Assembly (NCBI RefSeq): GCF_017357425.1
Contig: NZ_CP014571.1
Coordinates: 4,526,001-4,590,000, forward strand
DNA: 64,000 nucleotides
Reading direction: 5' to 3'
Origin: Arthrobacter sp. D5-1
GTDB lineage: Bacteria > Actinomycetota > Actinomycetes > Actinomycetales > Micrococcaceae
The notes under the pieces: model-generated
Seen by the model: only the letters and a program-made list of their open reading frames with translations
Told to the model about the DNA's origin: nothing
Database searches by the model: none
Shown here: positions 16,435 to 24,512 of the stretch, in pieces
Numbering within the stretch: the stretch's first letter is position 1
Layout of the letters: each line of letters starts with the position of its first letter
Position numbers and translations under genes: made by a program

Positions 16435-16793
16435 CGGAGTTTTTGAAAGCCGCGAACACTTCCCCTTCAGGCGGGTCGGCAGCCGCGTCAACCACCCTGG
16501 CTGAGGAACTGCTCGTGCTCGTCCAGGCGGTAGAAGGGGTCCACTCGGTCTATCCCGCGCAGCCGTTGTGGCAGTCCATAGCCGGCGCCGCCCTTGCCGC
16601 GGTCACCGGAGAGACACTTCCCCTGATCGGCCTGGCCGGGACCGCCGACACACTGGCAGTGAAAGTCAGGATTGGCGTGGATGCTTCCCGTCCTGCTCCG
16701 GCTGTTACGCGCGAAGCAGCCGCCGCGATCCGCAGGCACCTTCTCCCCCGGGCCGCCGTCGTCGAGATATCCGTGGTGAAGCTGGGCAGTTAG
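16431..16793 (+). CDS. Asp23-like small protein
   Basis: A 120-residue protein overlapping the previous stop by 4 bases. The pattern LLVLVQAVEGVHSVYPA, TLAVKVRIGVDASRPAPAV, TREAAAAIRRHL and AAVVEISVVKLG matches a compact Asp23-like fold. An Ala/Gly-rich insertion replaces the usual first loop. It is the final gene of the sigma/anti-sigma operon, so it may be the partner of the Asp23-like half of the anti-sigma factor. No catalytic residues are apparent. Confidence 0.68.
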   Translation: MTEFLKAANTSPSGGSAAASTTLAEELLVLVQAVEGVHSVYPAQPLWQSIAGAALAAVTGETLPLIGLAGTADTLAVKVRIGVDASRPAPAVTREAAAAIRRHLLPRAAVVEISVVKLGS

Positions 16794-16820
16794 CCGACGG
16801 GTCCACGCAGCCGGGTTCTG

Positions 16821-16852
16821 GTTCATAATGAACAAACTGAACACAAGTGAAC
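16821..16852. promoter_or_regulatory. operator pair before the DeoR/LacI hybrid regulator
   Basis: GTTCATAATGAAC (16821-16833) is a palindrome around a central base. GAACACAAGTGAAC (16839-16852) follows at once. Related GTTYACTTnTG sequences occur before the binding-protein gene (18000-18041). The promoter-proximal position suggests autoregulation. Confidence 0.6.
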
Positions 16853-16871
16853 TTGATAGGCGGACACCTGC

Positions 16872-17975
16872 ATGCTGACCGAGGATCGTCAACAGCTCAT
16901 CCTGAGGGAACTCGCCCTGAACGGTTCCCTCAATGCCAGCGAATTCGCGGCGAAACTGGGCACCTCGGGGATGACCGTGCGGCGGGACCTCGCAGTGCTC
17001 GCTGAACAGGGCCTGCTCGAACGGGTCCACGGCGGCGCCATCCCGGTGGGCGGCAAGCCGTCGGCAGGACCCGCTACGCAGCCCTCCACGTCCTGGCGGC
17101 CTGGCGGGAGGCGGCCTTTGGCCACCATCGGGATGATCGTGCCGTCGGCGTCGTACTATTTCCCGGGCGTCATTCGCGGCGCCGAAGCCGCCGCGCAGGA
17201 AGCAGGCGTCCGCTTGGTGCTGGGCGTCACCAACTATTCAGACGCGGAAGAGCGGCGGCAGCTGCGGCGGCTCTACGAACACGGCGTGGATGGAATCCTC
17301 ATTACGCCCAGCGGGCAATCGTTGGCAGGTACCGAAACACTGGACCTGCTGGCCGAGGCAGAGGTGCCGGTGGTAGTGGTGGAACGGTCTATCGACGACG
17401 CCTTGGACCACGGCCGGCTCGAAGCCGTGCGGAGCGACCATGTCCGCGGCTCGGAAATCGCCGTGAACCACTTGTTGGGCCTCGGCCACCGGAAAATCGC
17501 CATTTGCCTCCGTGAAAACAGCCCCACCGCCCCGCAACTCATCGATGGCTTCCACCTGGCCATGCACCGTGCCGGACATGCCCGCGACGACTCGATGGTG
17601 CGTGCCATGTCCCGCGCCCAAAACGATCCCCAGGCCCACCGTGAACTGGTGGACCGGATCCTGGATTGGTGCGGATCGGCGGAGGTGACGGCCGCTGTTG
17701 TCCACACCGACGAGGACGCGCTCCAGTTCGTCAGTGCCTGCCTGGAACGGCAGATCCGCGTGCCGGAGGACTTCGCTATCGTTTCTTACGACGACGAGAT
17801 CGCCGCCCTCGGCGCCGTCCCGCTTACCGCTGTGGCACCGCCAAAATACGACGTCGGCCACCAGGCTTTGGTGATGTGCCTGAGCCGCATCGGGGCGCGG
17901 CGCGGAAGCACGTCCGCGCTGCAACGGGTGAACCTGTCCCCGGCGCTGGAAGTGCGCGGCTCCACGCAGGTGTAG
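16872..17975 (+). CDS. hybrid regulator: DeoR-type HTH with LacI-type sugar-binding domain
   Basis: A 367-residue regulator. Residues 1-60 are a DeoR winged helix (EDRQQLILRELALNGSLNAS, GTSGMTVRRDLAVLAEQGLL, ERVHGGAIPV). From about 80 on it has the periplasmic-binding-protein-like effector domain of LacI repressors (ATIGMIVPSASYYFPGVIRG, GVDGILITPSG, VPVVVVERSIDD, DFAIVSYDDEIAAL). True DeoR proteins carry a sugar-phosphate-isomerase-like domain instead, so this is a domain shuffle. It lies directly before the ABC transporter and shares operator sequences with it, so it likely responds to the transported sugar. Confidence 0.88.
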   Translation: MLTEDRQQLILRELALNGSLNASEFAAKLGTSGMTVRRDLAVLAEQGLLERVHGGAIPVGGKPSAGPATQPSTSWRPGGRRPLATIGMIVPSASYYFPGVIRGAEAAAQEAGVRLVLGVTNYSDAEERRQLRRLYEHGVDGILITPSGQSLAGTETLDLLAEAEVPVVVVERSIDDALDHGRLEAVRSDHVRGSEIAVNHLLGLGHRKIAICLRENSPTAPQLIDGFHLAMHRAGHARDDSMVRAMSRAQNDPQAHRELVDRILDWCGSAEVTAAVVHTDEDALQFVSACLERQIRVPEDFAIVSYDDEIAALGAVPLTAVAPPKYDVGHQALVMCLSRIGARRGSTSALQRVNLSPALEVRGSTQV

Positions 17976-17999
17976 CCTGCCCACACCTGCGATTCGACT

Positions 18000-18041
18000 G
18001 TTTACTTCTGTTCATTTTGTTGATGATGTTCACTTTTGTGG
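18000..18041. promoter_or_regulatory. repeated operator sites before the ABC transporter operon
   Basis: GTTTACTTCTGTTC (18000-18013) and GTTCACTTTTGTGG (18028-18041) match the reverse complement of GAACACAAGTGAAC found before the regulator gene. They lie 76-117 bases before the binding-protein start, consistent with repression by the hybrid regulator. Confidence 0.6.
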
Positions 18042-18116
18042 ATTTCATGGTGCCTAGTCCGAAAGTGCCCCCAGAGCACCACGACTTTCGCATCGTGAAC
18101 TTCAAAGGAGAACAGA

Positions 18117-19430
18117 ATGAAGCGTCGCCAGCTTCTGCTTGGAGCAGCCAGCCTCATGGCCAGCGCTGCACTCGTCACCGGCTGTGGCAGCACCCCCACC
18201 GCCACGCCAGCCCCAACCCCGGTGGAAGACCCCAGCGGTAACATCACGTTCTGGTCCTCCATGGCCGGTATGGACAAGGTGGCGGAAGCGTTCAACGCCA
18301 GCCAGGACAAGATCAAAGTCACGTTTGAAACCATCCCCAACGGCGGAGCCGGCGGTTATGCCAAGCTCTCCACTGCCATCACCGCAGGCAACGGCCCGGA
18401 CGTCGCCACCATCGAATATCCGCAGTTGCCCCAATTTGTCAGCAACGGCCAGCTACAGCCTCTTGACGGCTACATCAACAAGGCTGAAACCGTGGACAAA
18501 CTCACGGATGAAACCAAGGCCCTGGTGCAGTTTGGCGAGCAGACCTACGCACTCCCCTACGATGCCGCGCCGATGATCATGTGGTACCGCAAGGACATGC
18601 TGGACAAGGCCGGAGTCTCCACTCCCAAGACCTGGCAGGAGTTCGAGGAGGCCGGTAAGAAGCTCAAGGCCGTTGCCCCCGAAGCGCATTTGGCCAGCTT
18701 CAACCCGAACGAGGCTGCGCTGACTGCTGCGCTGTCCTGGCAGGCGGGCGGCAAGTGGTTCGGCACCGAAGGCGACAGCTGGAAGGTGGGTGTTAACGAC
18801 GAAGCCACCCGGAAAGTCGCCACGTACTGGCAGAAGCTTATCGACCAGAAGATCGTCAAAGTCCAGCAGTCCTTCAGTGACGAATGGTCCGCAGACCTGG
18901 CGAGCGGCGCCGTCGTCGGAGTCCTGGGTGCCAACTGGAGCGCCACCGGTATCCAGAAGCGGACGGAGGCCAGCGGCCAAAAGGGTCAGTGGATCGCTGC
19001 CGAGGTGCCCAACTGGGGCACTCCGGCGGACGCGTTCTACGGCGGCTCCAGCTTCAACATCACCAAGAGCAGCAAGAATCCGGCCGCCGCGGCGAAATTC
19101 ATCGAGTTCCTTGCCACCAGCAAAGAGGCCATCTCTGCCCGCGGCAACACCGGCTCTGCGTTCCTTGCCTACCCGGGCCTGACCCCCGTGGCGCAGAAGG
19201 CCTTCGATGCCAGCTACTTCGGCAACGACATCTACGAGGTCTTCGACAAGGCATATTCCACCATCACGCCGGGCTGGCAGTGGGGTCCCAACTGGGACAT
19301 CACCAACACCGCGCTCAAGGACGCCTACGGCACGCTGACCAGCGGCGGCAAGGTCCTGGACGCCGTCGATACCGCCCAGGACGCCACAGTGGCCGGGCTC
19401 AAGCAGAACGGCCTCTCCGTCAAGGAGTAG
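18117..19430 (+). CDS. ABC transporter sugar-binding lipoprotein
   Basis: A 437-residue extracellular solute-binding protein (SBP family 1). A basic N-terminus and hydrophobic stretch end in the lipobox LVTGC with the modified Cys at residue 23, followed by a Thr/Pro linker. The fold is recognisable from NITFWSSMAGMDKVAEAFN, GPDVATIEYPQLPQFV, ALPYDAAPMIMWYRKDML and TWQEFEEAGKKLKA. It captures a sugar or oligosaccharide outside the membrane for the two permeases encoded next. The ligand is not predictable. AAAGGAG precedes the start. Confidence 0.93.
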   Translation: MKRRQLLLGAASLMASAALVTGCGSTPTATPAPTPVEDPSGNITFWSSMAGMDKVAEAFNASQDKIKVTFETIPNGGAGGYAKLSTAITAGNGPDVATIEYPQLPQFVSNGQLQPLDGYINKAETVDKLTDETKALVQFGEQTYALPYDAAPMIMWYRKDMLDKAGVSTPKTWQEFEEAGKKLKAVAPEAHLASFNPNEAALTAALSWQAGGKWFGTEGDSWKVGVNDEATRKVATYWQKLIDQKIVKVQQSFSDEWSADLASGAVVGVLGANWSATGIQKRTEASGQKGQWIAAEVPNWGTPADAFYGGSSFNITKSSKNPAAAAKFIEFLATSKEAISARGNTGSAFLAYPGLTPVAQKAFDASYFGNDIYEVFDKAYSTITPGWQWGPNWDITNTALKDAYGTLTSGGKVLDAVDTAQDATVAGLKQNGLSVKE

Positions 19431-19490
19431 GCCCGCACAGTGGGGCGGCTCCGCACTTACGGAGCCGCCCTGCCAGCGAGGAGAATCATC

Positions 19491-20471
19491 ATGGCCGACC
19501 GTGCCACACCGTCCACAGCAACTACTTCACCCACACTGCCCAAGGCAGCCAACGCCGTCGAGCCTCGAAACCCGAAGAAACCCCGTGCAATGTCCGGAAC
19601 CGGGGGCCGGACGGCTGCACTGTTCCTGACGCCGTTCTTCACCATTTTTGCCCTCGCCATGGTTGCGCCAGTGATCTACGCGATGGTGCTCAGCTTCTTC
19701 GCCCAGCAGAAGTCCGGGCTCGGCTTCGGTGAGGCCAAGACCGCGTTTGTGGGCTTCGAAAACTACGTCCAGGTCCTGCAGTCCGAGAGCTTCGTTGGCG
19801 GCATCGGACGCCTTGTCCTGTACTGCCTGCTCTACATCCCCTTGATGATGGGCGGCGCCCTGGCATTTGCGCTGCTGCTGGATTCGGCCGTCGCGCGGGC
19901 CAGGAAACTGTTCCAACTGCTCGTCTTCCTCCCCCACGCAGTGCCCGGCGTCATCGCCGCATTGATCTGGGCCTACCTCTACACACCCGGAGTCAGCCCG
20001 ATCGTTTCAGTCCTGGAAACCGGCGGAATCTCGCTGAACTTCCTGGACAACCAGCTGATCCTGCCGTCCATCGTGAACATCGCCGTGTGGGAGTGGACGG
20101 GCTACAACGTCATTGTGCTCTTCACTGCCCTGCAGGCAGTGCCCCGGGAAATCCTGGAAGCTGCCCGTGTGGACGGCGCAGGGGAGATCCGTGCAGCCAT
20201 GAGCATCAAGCTGCCTCTGATCCTCCCGGCGCTGAGCGTGATCATGCTCTTCACCGTGATCGGCACGCTGCAGCTCTTCACCGAGCCGAACATCATCTCC
20301 AAGGCCACGGCATCAGTAACCAGCACGTGGGTGCCCAACATGTGGGCCTACGACGCCGCGTTCAACCGCCACAACCTCAACCAGGCCGCGGCTGCCTCCA
20401 TCATCATCGCGCTCATAGCCGCAGTCCTGTCCTGGGCCGTGACCCGCTTCAGTTCAAAGAACACAGCATGA
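19491..20471 (+). CDS. ABC sugar transporter permease (MalF type)
   Basis: The start at 19491 follows GAGGAG; 326 residues. About 45 hydrophilic residues precede six membrane helices. The EAA loop that contacts the ATPase is EILEAARVDGAGEIRAAMSI. It pairs with the permease encoded by the overlapping next gene. No ATPase gene is in the operon, so a shared MsiK-type ATPase elsewhere is likely, as is common in actinobacteria. Confidence 0.93.
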   Translation: MADRATPSTATTSPTLPKAANAVEPRNPKKPRAMSGTGGRTAALFLTPFFTIFALAMVAPVIYAMVLSFFAQQKSGLGFGEAKTAFVGFENYVQVLQSESFVGGIGRLVLYCLLYIPLMMGGALAFALLLDSAVARARKLFQLLVFLPHAVPGVIAALIWAYLYTPGVSPIVSVLETGGISLNFLDNQLILPSIVNIAVWEWTGYNVIVLFTALQAVPREILEAARVDGAGEIRAAMSIKLPLILPALSVIMLFTVIGTLQLFTEPNIISKATASVTSTWVPNMWAYDAAFNRHNLNQAAAASIIIALIAAVLSWAVTRFSSKNTA

Positions 20472-21379
20472 GCACCTCCACGATGTCCCGGACCCCAGCC
20501 GAAGCCCCCGCGCCGTCACAGGGCAGGCGCCGGCACGCCCGCAACGGCGGCTTCGCGAGCACGTTCACCGTGAATGCCCTGCTCATCCTGGGCTGCGCCT
20601 ACATGGTGCTTCCCGTGGTGTGGCTGTTCTTCGCCTCCACCAAAAACACTGCGGATCTCTACGGAACAGCCGCCTACGCTTTTGGTGAACCGGCCTTCTT
20701 CGAGAACGTCCTGGCGGTCGTGAACCAGGACGGCGGGATGTTCCTCCGCTGGATGGCCAACTCCATGTTCTACGCCGCCTTCGGAGCAATTCTTGGCGGC
20801 CTCATCTCCGTCATGGCCGGTTACGCATTCGACAAATTCCAGTTCCGCGGCAAGGATTCGTTCTTCGGGATCGTCTTGGTGGGCGTGCTGATTCCCAACA
20901 CGGCCACGGTTCTGCCCATGTATCTCTTGGCCTCCGTTTTCGGCATCACCAACACCATCTGGGCCATCCTCATCCCGGTGCTCTGCAACCCGTTCGGGGT
21001 GTACCTGGCCAGGGTGTATTCGGCGGCCTACGTTCCTGCCGAGACCCTGGAGGCAGCCCGCGTTGACGGAGCCGGGCCCATCCGGTCCTTTTTCTCCTTG
21101 GGCCTTCCCATGATGATGCCCGGGTACATCACTATCGCCCTGTTCCAGTTTGTGGGCGTCTGGAACAACTTCATGCTCCCGCTGGTGATGCTCCAGGACC
21201 AGAAGCTGTTGCCCGTCAGTGTGGGTATCTCCATCTGGCAGGGCTATTCCATCCCCCAGCCCGAATTCACACCCATGGTCATTACCGGTTCCTTGCTCTC
21301 GATCATCCCGCTGCTGCTCGCGTTCGTCATGTTGCAGCGGTTCTGGAAGTCCGGCCTCACAGCAGGGAGCGTCAAGTGA
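20468..21379 (+). CDS. ABC sugar transporter permease (MalG type)
   Basis: The start at 20468 lies in an ATGA overlap with the first permease; 303 residues with six membrane helices. The EAA motif is ETLEAARVDGAGPIRSFFSL, and the typical final FWKSGLTAGSVK C-terminus of MalG-type permeases is present. It forms the heteromeric channel with the preceding gene's product. The stop overlaps the start of the dehydrogenase gene, placing all four genes in one transcript. Confidence 0.93.
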   Translation: MSTSTMSRTPAEAPAPSQGRRRHARNGGFASTFTVNALLILGCAYMVLPVVWLFFASTKNTADLYGTAAYAFGEPAFFENVLAVVNQDGGMFLRWMANSMFYAAFGAILGGLISVMAGYAFDKFQFRGKDSFFGIVLVGVLIPNTATVLPMYLLASVFGITNTIWAILIPVLCNPFGVYLARVYSAAYVPAETLEAARVDGAGPIRSFFSLGLPMMMPGYITIALFQFVGVWNNFMLPLVMLQDQKLLPVSVGISIWQGYSIPQPEFTPMVITGSLLSIIPLLLAFVMLQRFWKSGLTAGSVK

Positions 21380-22380
21380 CCTTGAACGTTGCCTTGGCCA
21401 TGCCGTCCCACACAGCACGGGCGGTGTTTCCGCCCAGGAGCCTGGATCCCCTGGAGCCAGCACTGACGCTGCTGAGCCGTGACCCCATTCAGGACTTCAC
21501 CACTGCGGAAGGCCGCGCCGTATTGGCGGAGGCCGATATCCTCATCACCGGTTGGGGGTGTCCGATGATCGACCACACCGTCCTGGATGCCGCACCCCGG
21601 CTGCGCTATGTCCTGCATGCCGCGGGCAGCGTCAAACACCACATCGGTGACGCCTGCTGGGAACGGGGCATCCAGGTCAGCTCCGCCGCGGACGCCAACG
21701 CCATCCCGGTGGCCGAGTACACCGTGGCCATGATCATCCTCGCCAACAAGCGCGTCCTCCAGATCGCCCGCGCCCTGCACACCACCCGGACCGACGTCCT
21801 GGCTGAGCAACTCTTCCCGGACATGGGCAACTACCGGAAGCGGGTCGGCATCATTGGGGCCTCGAAGATCGGCCGGCACGTGATCAGGCTGCTGGCTCCG
21901 TACGAGCTGGAGGTAGTGGTGGCCGACCCTTACCTCTCCCCCGAGGAAGCGGCCGTCCTCGGCGTCGGGCTCGTCAGTTTGGAGGAGCTGGTGTCAGGCA
22001 GCGATGTGGTCAGCCTCCATGCGCCGTCGTTGCCCTCCACCAGGAACCTCATGGACGCGGGGTTGATCGAGCGGATGCAGCGGGGCACCACGTTCATCAA
22101 CACCTCCCGCGGCGAACTGGTGGACCAGGATGCACTGCTCGCACGGATAGAACGCGGCGACCTCTACGCGGTCCTGGACGTGACCACCCCGTGGGTGCTG
22201 CCCGCCGAATCCCGCTTCTACACGCATCCCAACGTGCTGCTCACCCCGCACGTGGCGGGGTCGCTGGGCAACGAGCTGGAGCGCATGGCGGCGAGCGCCG
22301 TGAACGAGGCCCTGCGGTTGTCCCGCGGGGAAACGCTGAGGTTCCCGGTGAGGCTGGAAGACCTGGCGTTCACAGCCTGA
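21376..22380 (+). CDS. D-isomer-specific 2-hydroxyacid dehydrogenase
   Basis: A 334-residue NAD(P)-dependent dehydrogenase starting at GTG 21376 in an overlap with the permease stop. The Rossmann loop is atypical (VGIIGASKIGRHVIRLL, with Ala-Ser in place of the second and following Gly positions). The substrate-binding Arg lies in INTSRGELVD and the catalytic His in LLTPHVAGSLG. It resembles the phosphoglycerate/glyoxylate reductase group. Cotranscription with a sugar transporter suggests a step in using the imported compound. Confidence 0.88.
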   Translation: MTLNVALAMPSHTARAVFPPRSLDPLEPALTLLSRDPIQDFTTAEGRAVLAEADILITGWGCPMIDHTVLDAAPRLRYVLHAAGSVKHHIGDACWERGIQVSSAADANAIPVAEYTVAMIILANKRVLQIARALHTTRTDVLAEQLFPDMGNYRKRVGIIGASKIGRHVIRLLAPYELEVVVADPYLSPEEAAVLGVGLVSLEELVSGSDVVSLHAPSLPSTRNLMDAGLIERMQRGTTFINTSRGELVDQDALLARIERGDLYAVLDVTTPWVLPAESRFYTHPNVLLTPHVAGSLGNELERMAASAVNEALRLSRGETLRFPVRLEDLAFTA

Positions 22381-22405
22381 CCGCACCACAGCGCAACCGA
22401 AACAG

Positions 22406-22435
22406 CGCACGACGGCGGCCTCCCGCCGTCGTGCG
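22406..22435. terminator. dispersed hairpin, copy 1
   Basis: CGCACGACGGCGG and CCGCCGTCGTGCG form a perfect 13-bp stem with a CCTC loop, just after the dehydrogenase and before the convergent small gene. It is the reference copy of a hairpin repeated seven times in this window. Confidence 0.8.
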
Positions 22436-22496
22436 TTTGCCGCTTTTGCTGGTGGCCGGCTCAGCGCGCGTCATTCTTGGCTAGGCGTTGGGCGCT

Positions 22497-22874
22497 TTAA
22501 GACCCCTCGGAGGTTTCCCGGAGCCAGGAGAGAGCTTCCGTGTGGGAGGTGAAAAAGCGCGTGGGGCAGGGCGGTTCTTGGACGGCCAATTGGTAGTCGG
22601 CGAGCATGCGGTCCACGGGATTGTTCCCCAGCAAAGCAATCCTCGAGGCAGCGCAGGGTTCAACAAAGACGTCGCGGGCTGCGCGGCTAAGATGCGCGGT
22701 CTCGGCCATGGTCACCAAGAGGGGGTACCTGCTGCCTGCGGCGAGGTCGTTCACAGCCTCGACGGCGGCCCGCGCGTTGGCAGCTTCGATGCGGACCCCG
22801 GAATTCCACACCAAAAACATCACGTCGTCCGGTTCAAAGCCAATGACGTAGTCGCAGGGATCCTTCTCCTCCAT
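22497..22874 (-). CDS. STAS/SpoIIAA-like small protein of unknown function
   Basis: A 125-residue soluble protein. Strand-helix alternation (DVMFLVWNSGVRIEAANARAA, YPLLVTMAETAHLSRAARDV, ASRIALLGNNPVDRMLADYQ) and the final TSHTEALSWLRE resemble STAS/SpoIIAA-like proteins found in Arthrobacter relatives. It is convergent with the transporter operon and 150 bases downstream of the start-side of nothing obvious. No catalytic motif is seen; the call rests on fold-like pattern only. Confidence 0.6.
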   Translation of the reverse strand: MEEKDPCDYVIGFEPDDVMFLVWNSGVRIEAANARAAVEAVNDLAAGSRYPLLVTMAETAHLSRAARDVFVEPCAASRIALLGNNPVDRMLADYQLAVQEPPCPTRFFTSHTEALSWLRETSEGS

Positions 22875-23024
22875 GGAAGCACCTCCCTCTCTGTGGCGCT
22901 GCCCCCGGCGCCACGGTCTGACTCAACCCTGCACCCAGGGACAATCATGCCCTCTCATCCGAAAAGAGTGATCTTTGGGTGCTCGTCTGCCCTGGTTTCG
23001 GGTCAGTCAGGCGGAATCAACACC

Positions 23025-24434
23025 TCAACCTGCCGCTGAAGAGTCCGCGTTCTCGGGTTCCTCCGATGCTGTCTGCGCATACGAGGCCGAGACACGCCGG
23101 TAGACCGGGGTCAGGAAGGCAAGCAGCGCCACGGCAATCATGATGAGGCCGGCCACCAGGAATACCAAGGCGATACCACGGGAAATGCCCTCACCCAGCA
23201 GCGGTTCCAGTTGTGCTGCCCCCTCGGACGAACGGGCGTAGGGGATGATCCAGAACTGGGCGATCGGGGCAATGAGGAAGGCGGTGATGGGTGCGGCCGC
23301 CGACTCGAATGCCATGGCGAAGCCGAACACCCTTCCTTGGCGGGGCAGCGGAACCACCTTCTGGATAACTGTCTGCTCGGCTGCTTCCACTACCGGAACC
23401 AACGCCATGTACAGCCAGATCCCCACGATGTAGAGCCAGGCCCATTCCCGCAGCGTAAACACGGCACCGATGAGGCCCATCAGCCCCACCGCGATGAGCA
23501 TGGTCCGCAAGGGGTTGGGTCCCAGGCCAAACTTGCCGATCAGCGCGCCGCCCACCACAAACCCGGTGGCTCCTATCGCGAAGACGGTTCCCCACATCTC
23601 CACGGAGAACATTTCCAGGCCGTAGGGGTCCATCAGCGCCATGTAGACGCCGCCGATGAAGTTGTTGAACGTGGAGAAGAGAATCAGTGCGAACAGTCCG
23701 GAAATTGCCATAACGGCAGCCCAAGAGCCGCGCAGGTCGAATCCACCTTCGGCGTCGGAGGCGGCTGCCCGTACTTCTTCCGGCAGGCGCAGCGTCAGCA
23801 GGTGTCCGAAGGCCAACGCCGTAAGCACCAGGGCGACAACCACGGTCCACCCCATGCCCAGCAGCCCCACGGACAACCCGGACAGCACCGAGGTAACAAT
23901 GAACATGAGCCCCTGCACCATACCCACCAGCCCGTTGGCGTTGGCCCGGCGGTCAGGCTCTATCAGGATGGTGACCGTGGTGGACAGTGCGATGTTGCGC
24001 ATGTTCTCCACCACCGCGCCGATCAGGATGATCATGGTGAAGATCCAGAACCAGGGCTGTGTCAGGTCAAGCAGGGCTTCCTCCGGTGTCAGGAGGAACA
24101 TGACCCCTGACAGCACGAACATCACCAGGGTGAACGCGGCGGCGAACCGCATCACGGCCAATTTCCTGTAACGGTCCACGAAGGTTCCGAAGCTGATGCT
24201 GGAGAGGGCAATCAACAGCATGTAGGCGCCGCCGATTACCCCCGTGGCAATGACGTTGCGGGTCTCCAGGTACACCCAAAAGGTCAACGCGAACCAGAGA
24301 TAGCTCGTGGTGATGTTGGCCATGGCTGTATTGACCAGGATCCCGGTGAACGTGCGGGATCTTTGTGCCGGGGTCCGTAGGGAGAGATCGATGCTGTCAG
24401 TAGACGCGGCGGTGGCCGGTTCCTGCTCGGTCAT
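23025..24434 (-). CDS. MFS transporter
   Basis: A 469-residue major-facilitator protein with about twelve membrane helices and hydrophilic termini. The conserved loop 2-3 region is FGTFVDRYRKLAVMRFAAA. It resembles the enterobactin-exporter-like MFS group (EntS/MFS_3) by length and loop pattern. It is transcribed divergently from the histidine kinase at 24513, with 78 bases shared between them. The substrate is unknown; drug or siderophore export is possible. Confidence 0.85.
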   Translation of the reverse strand: MTEQEPATAASTDSIDLSLRTPAQRSRTFTGILVNTAMANITTSYLWFALTFWVYLETRNVIATGVIGGAYMLLIALSSISFGTFVDRYRKLAVMRFAAAFTLVMFVLSGVMFLLTPEEALLDLTQPWFWIFTMIILIGAVVENMRNIALSTTVTILIEPDRRANANGLVGMVQGLMFIVTSVLSGLSVGLLGMGWTVVVALVLTALAFGHLLTLRLPEEVRAAASDAEGGFDLRGSWAAVMAISGLFALILFSTFNNFIGGVYMALMDPYGLEMFSVEMWGTVFAIGATGFVVGGALIGKFGLGPNPLRTMLIAVGLMGLIGAVFTLREWAWLYIVGIWLYMALVPVVEAAEQTVIQKVVPLPRQGRVFGFAMAFESAAAPITAFLIAPIAQFWIIPYARSSEGAAQLEPLLGEGISRGIALVFLVAGLIMIAVALLAFLTPVYRRVSASYAQTASEEPENADSSAAG

Positions 24435-24512
24435 GCGTTCCAGTAAACCACCGGGTCCAACCTCCCGGTAGTATCGGCAGGGAATTCACGAGACGCTGGG
24501 GGGATTGTTTTT

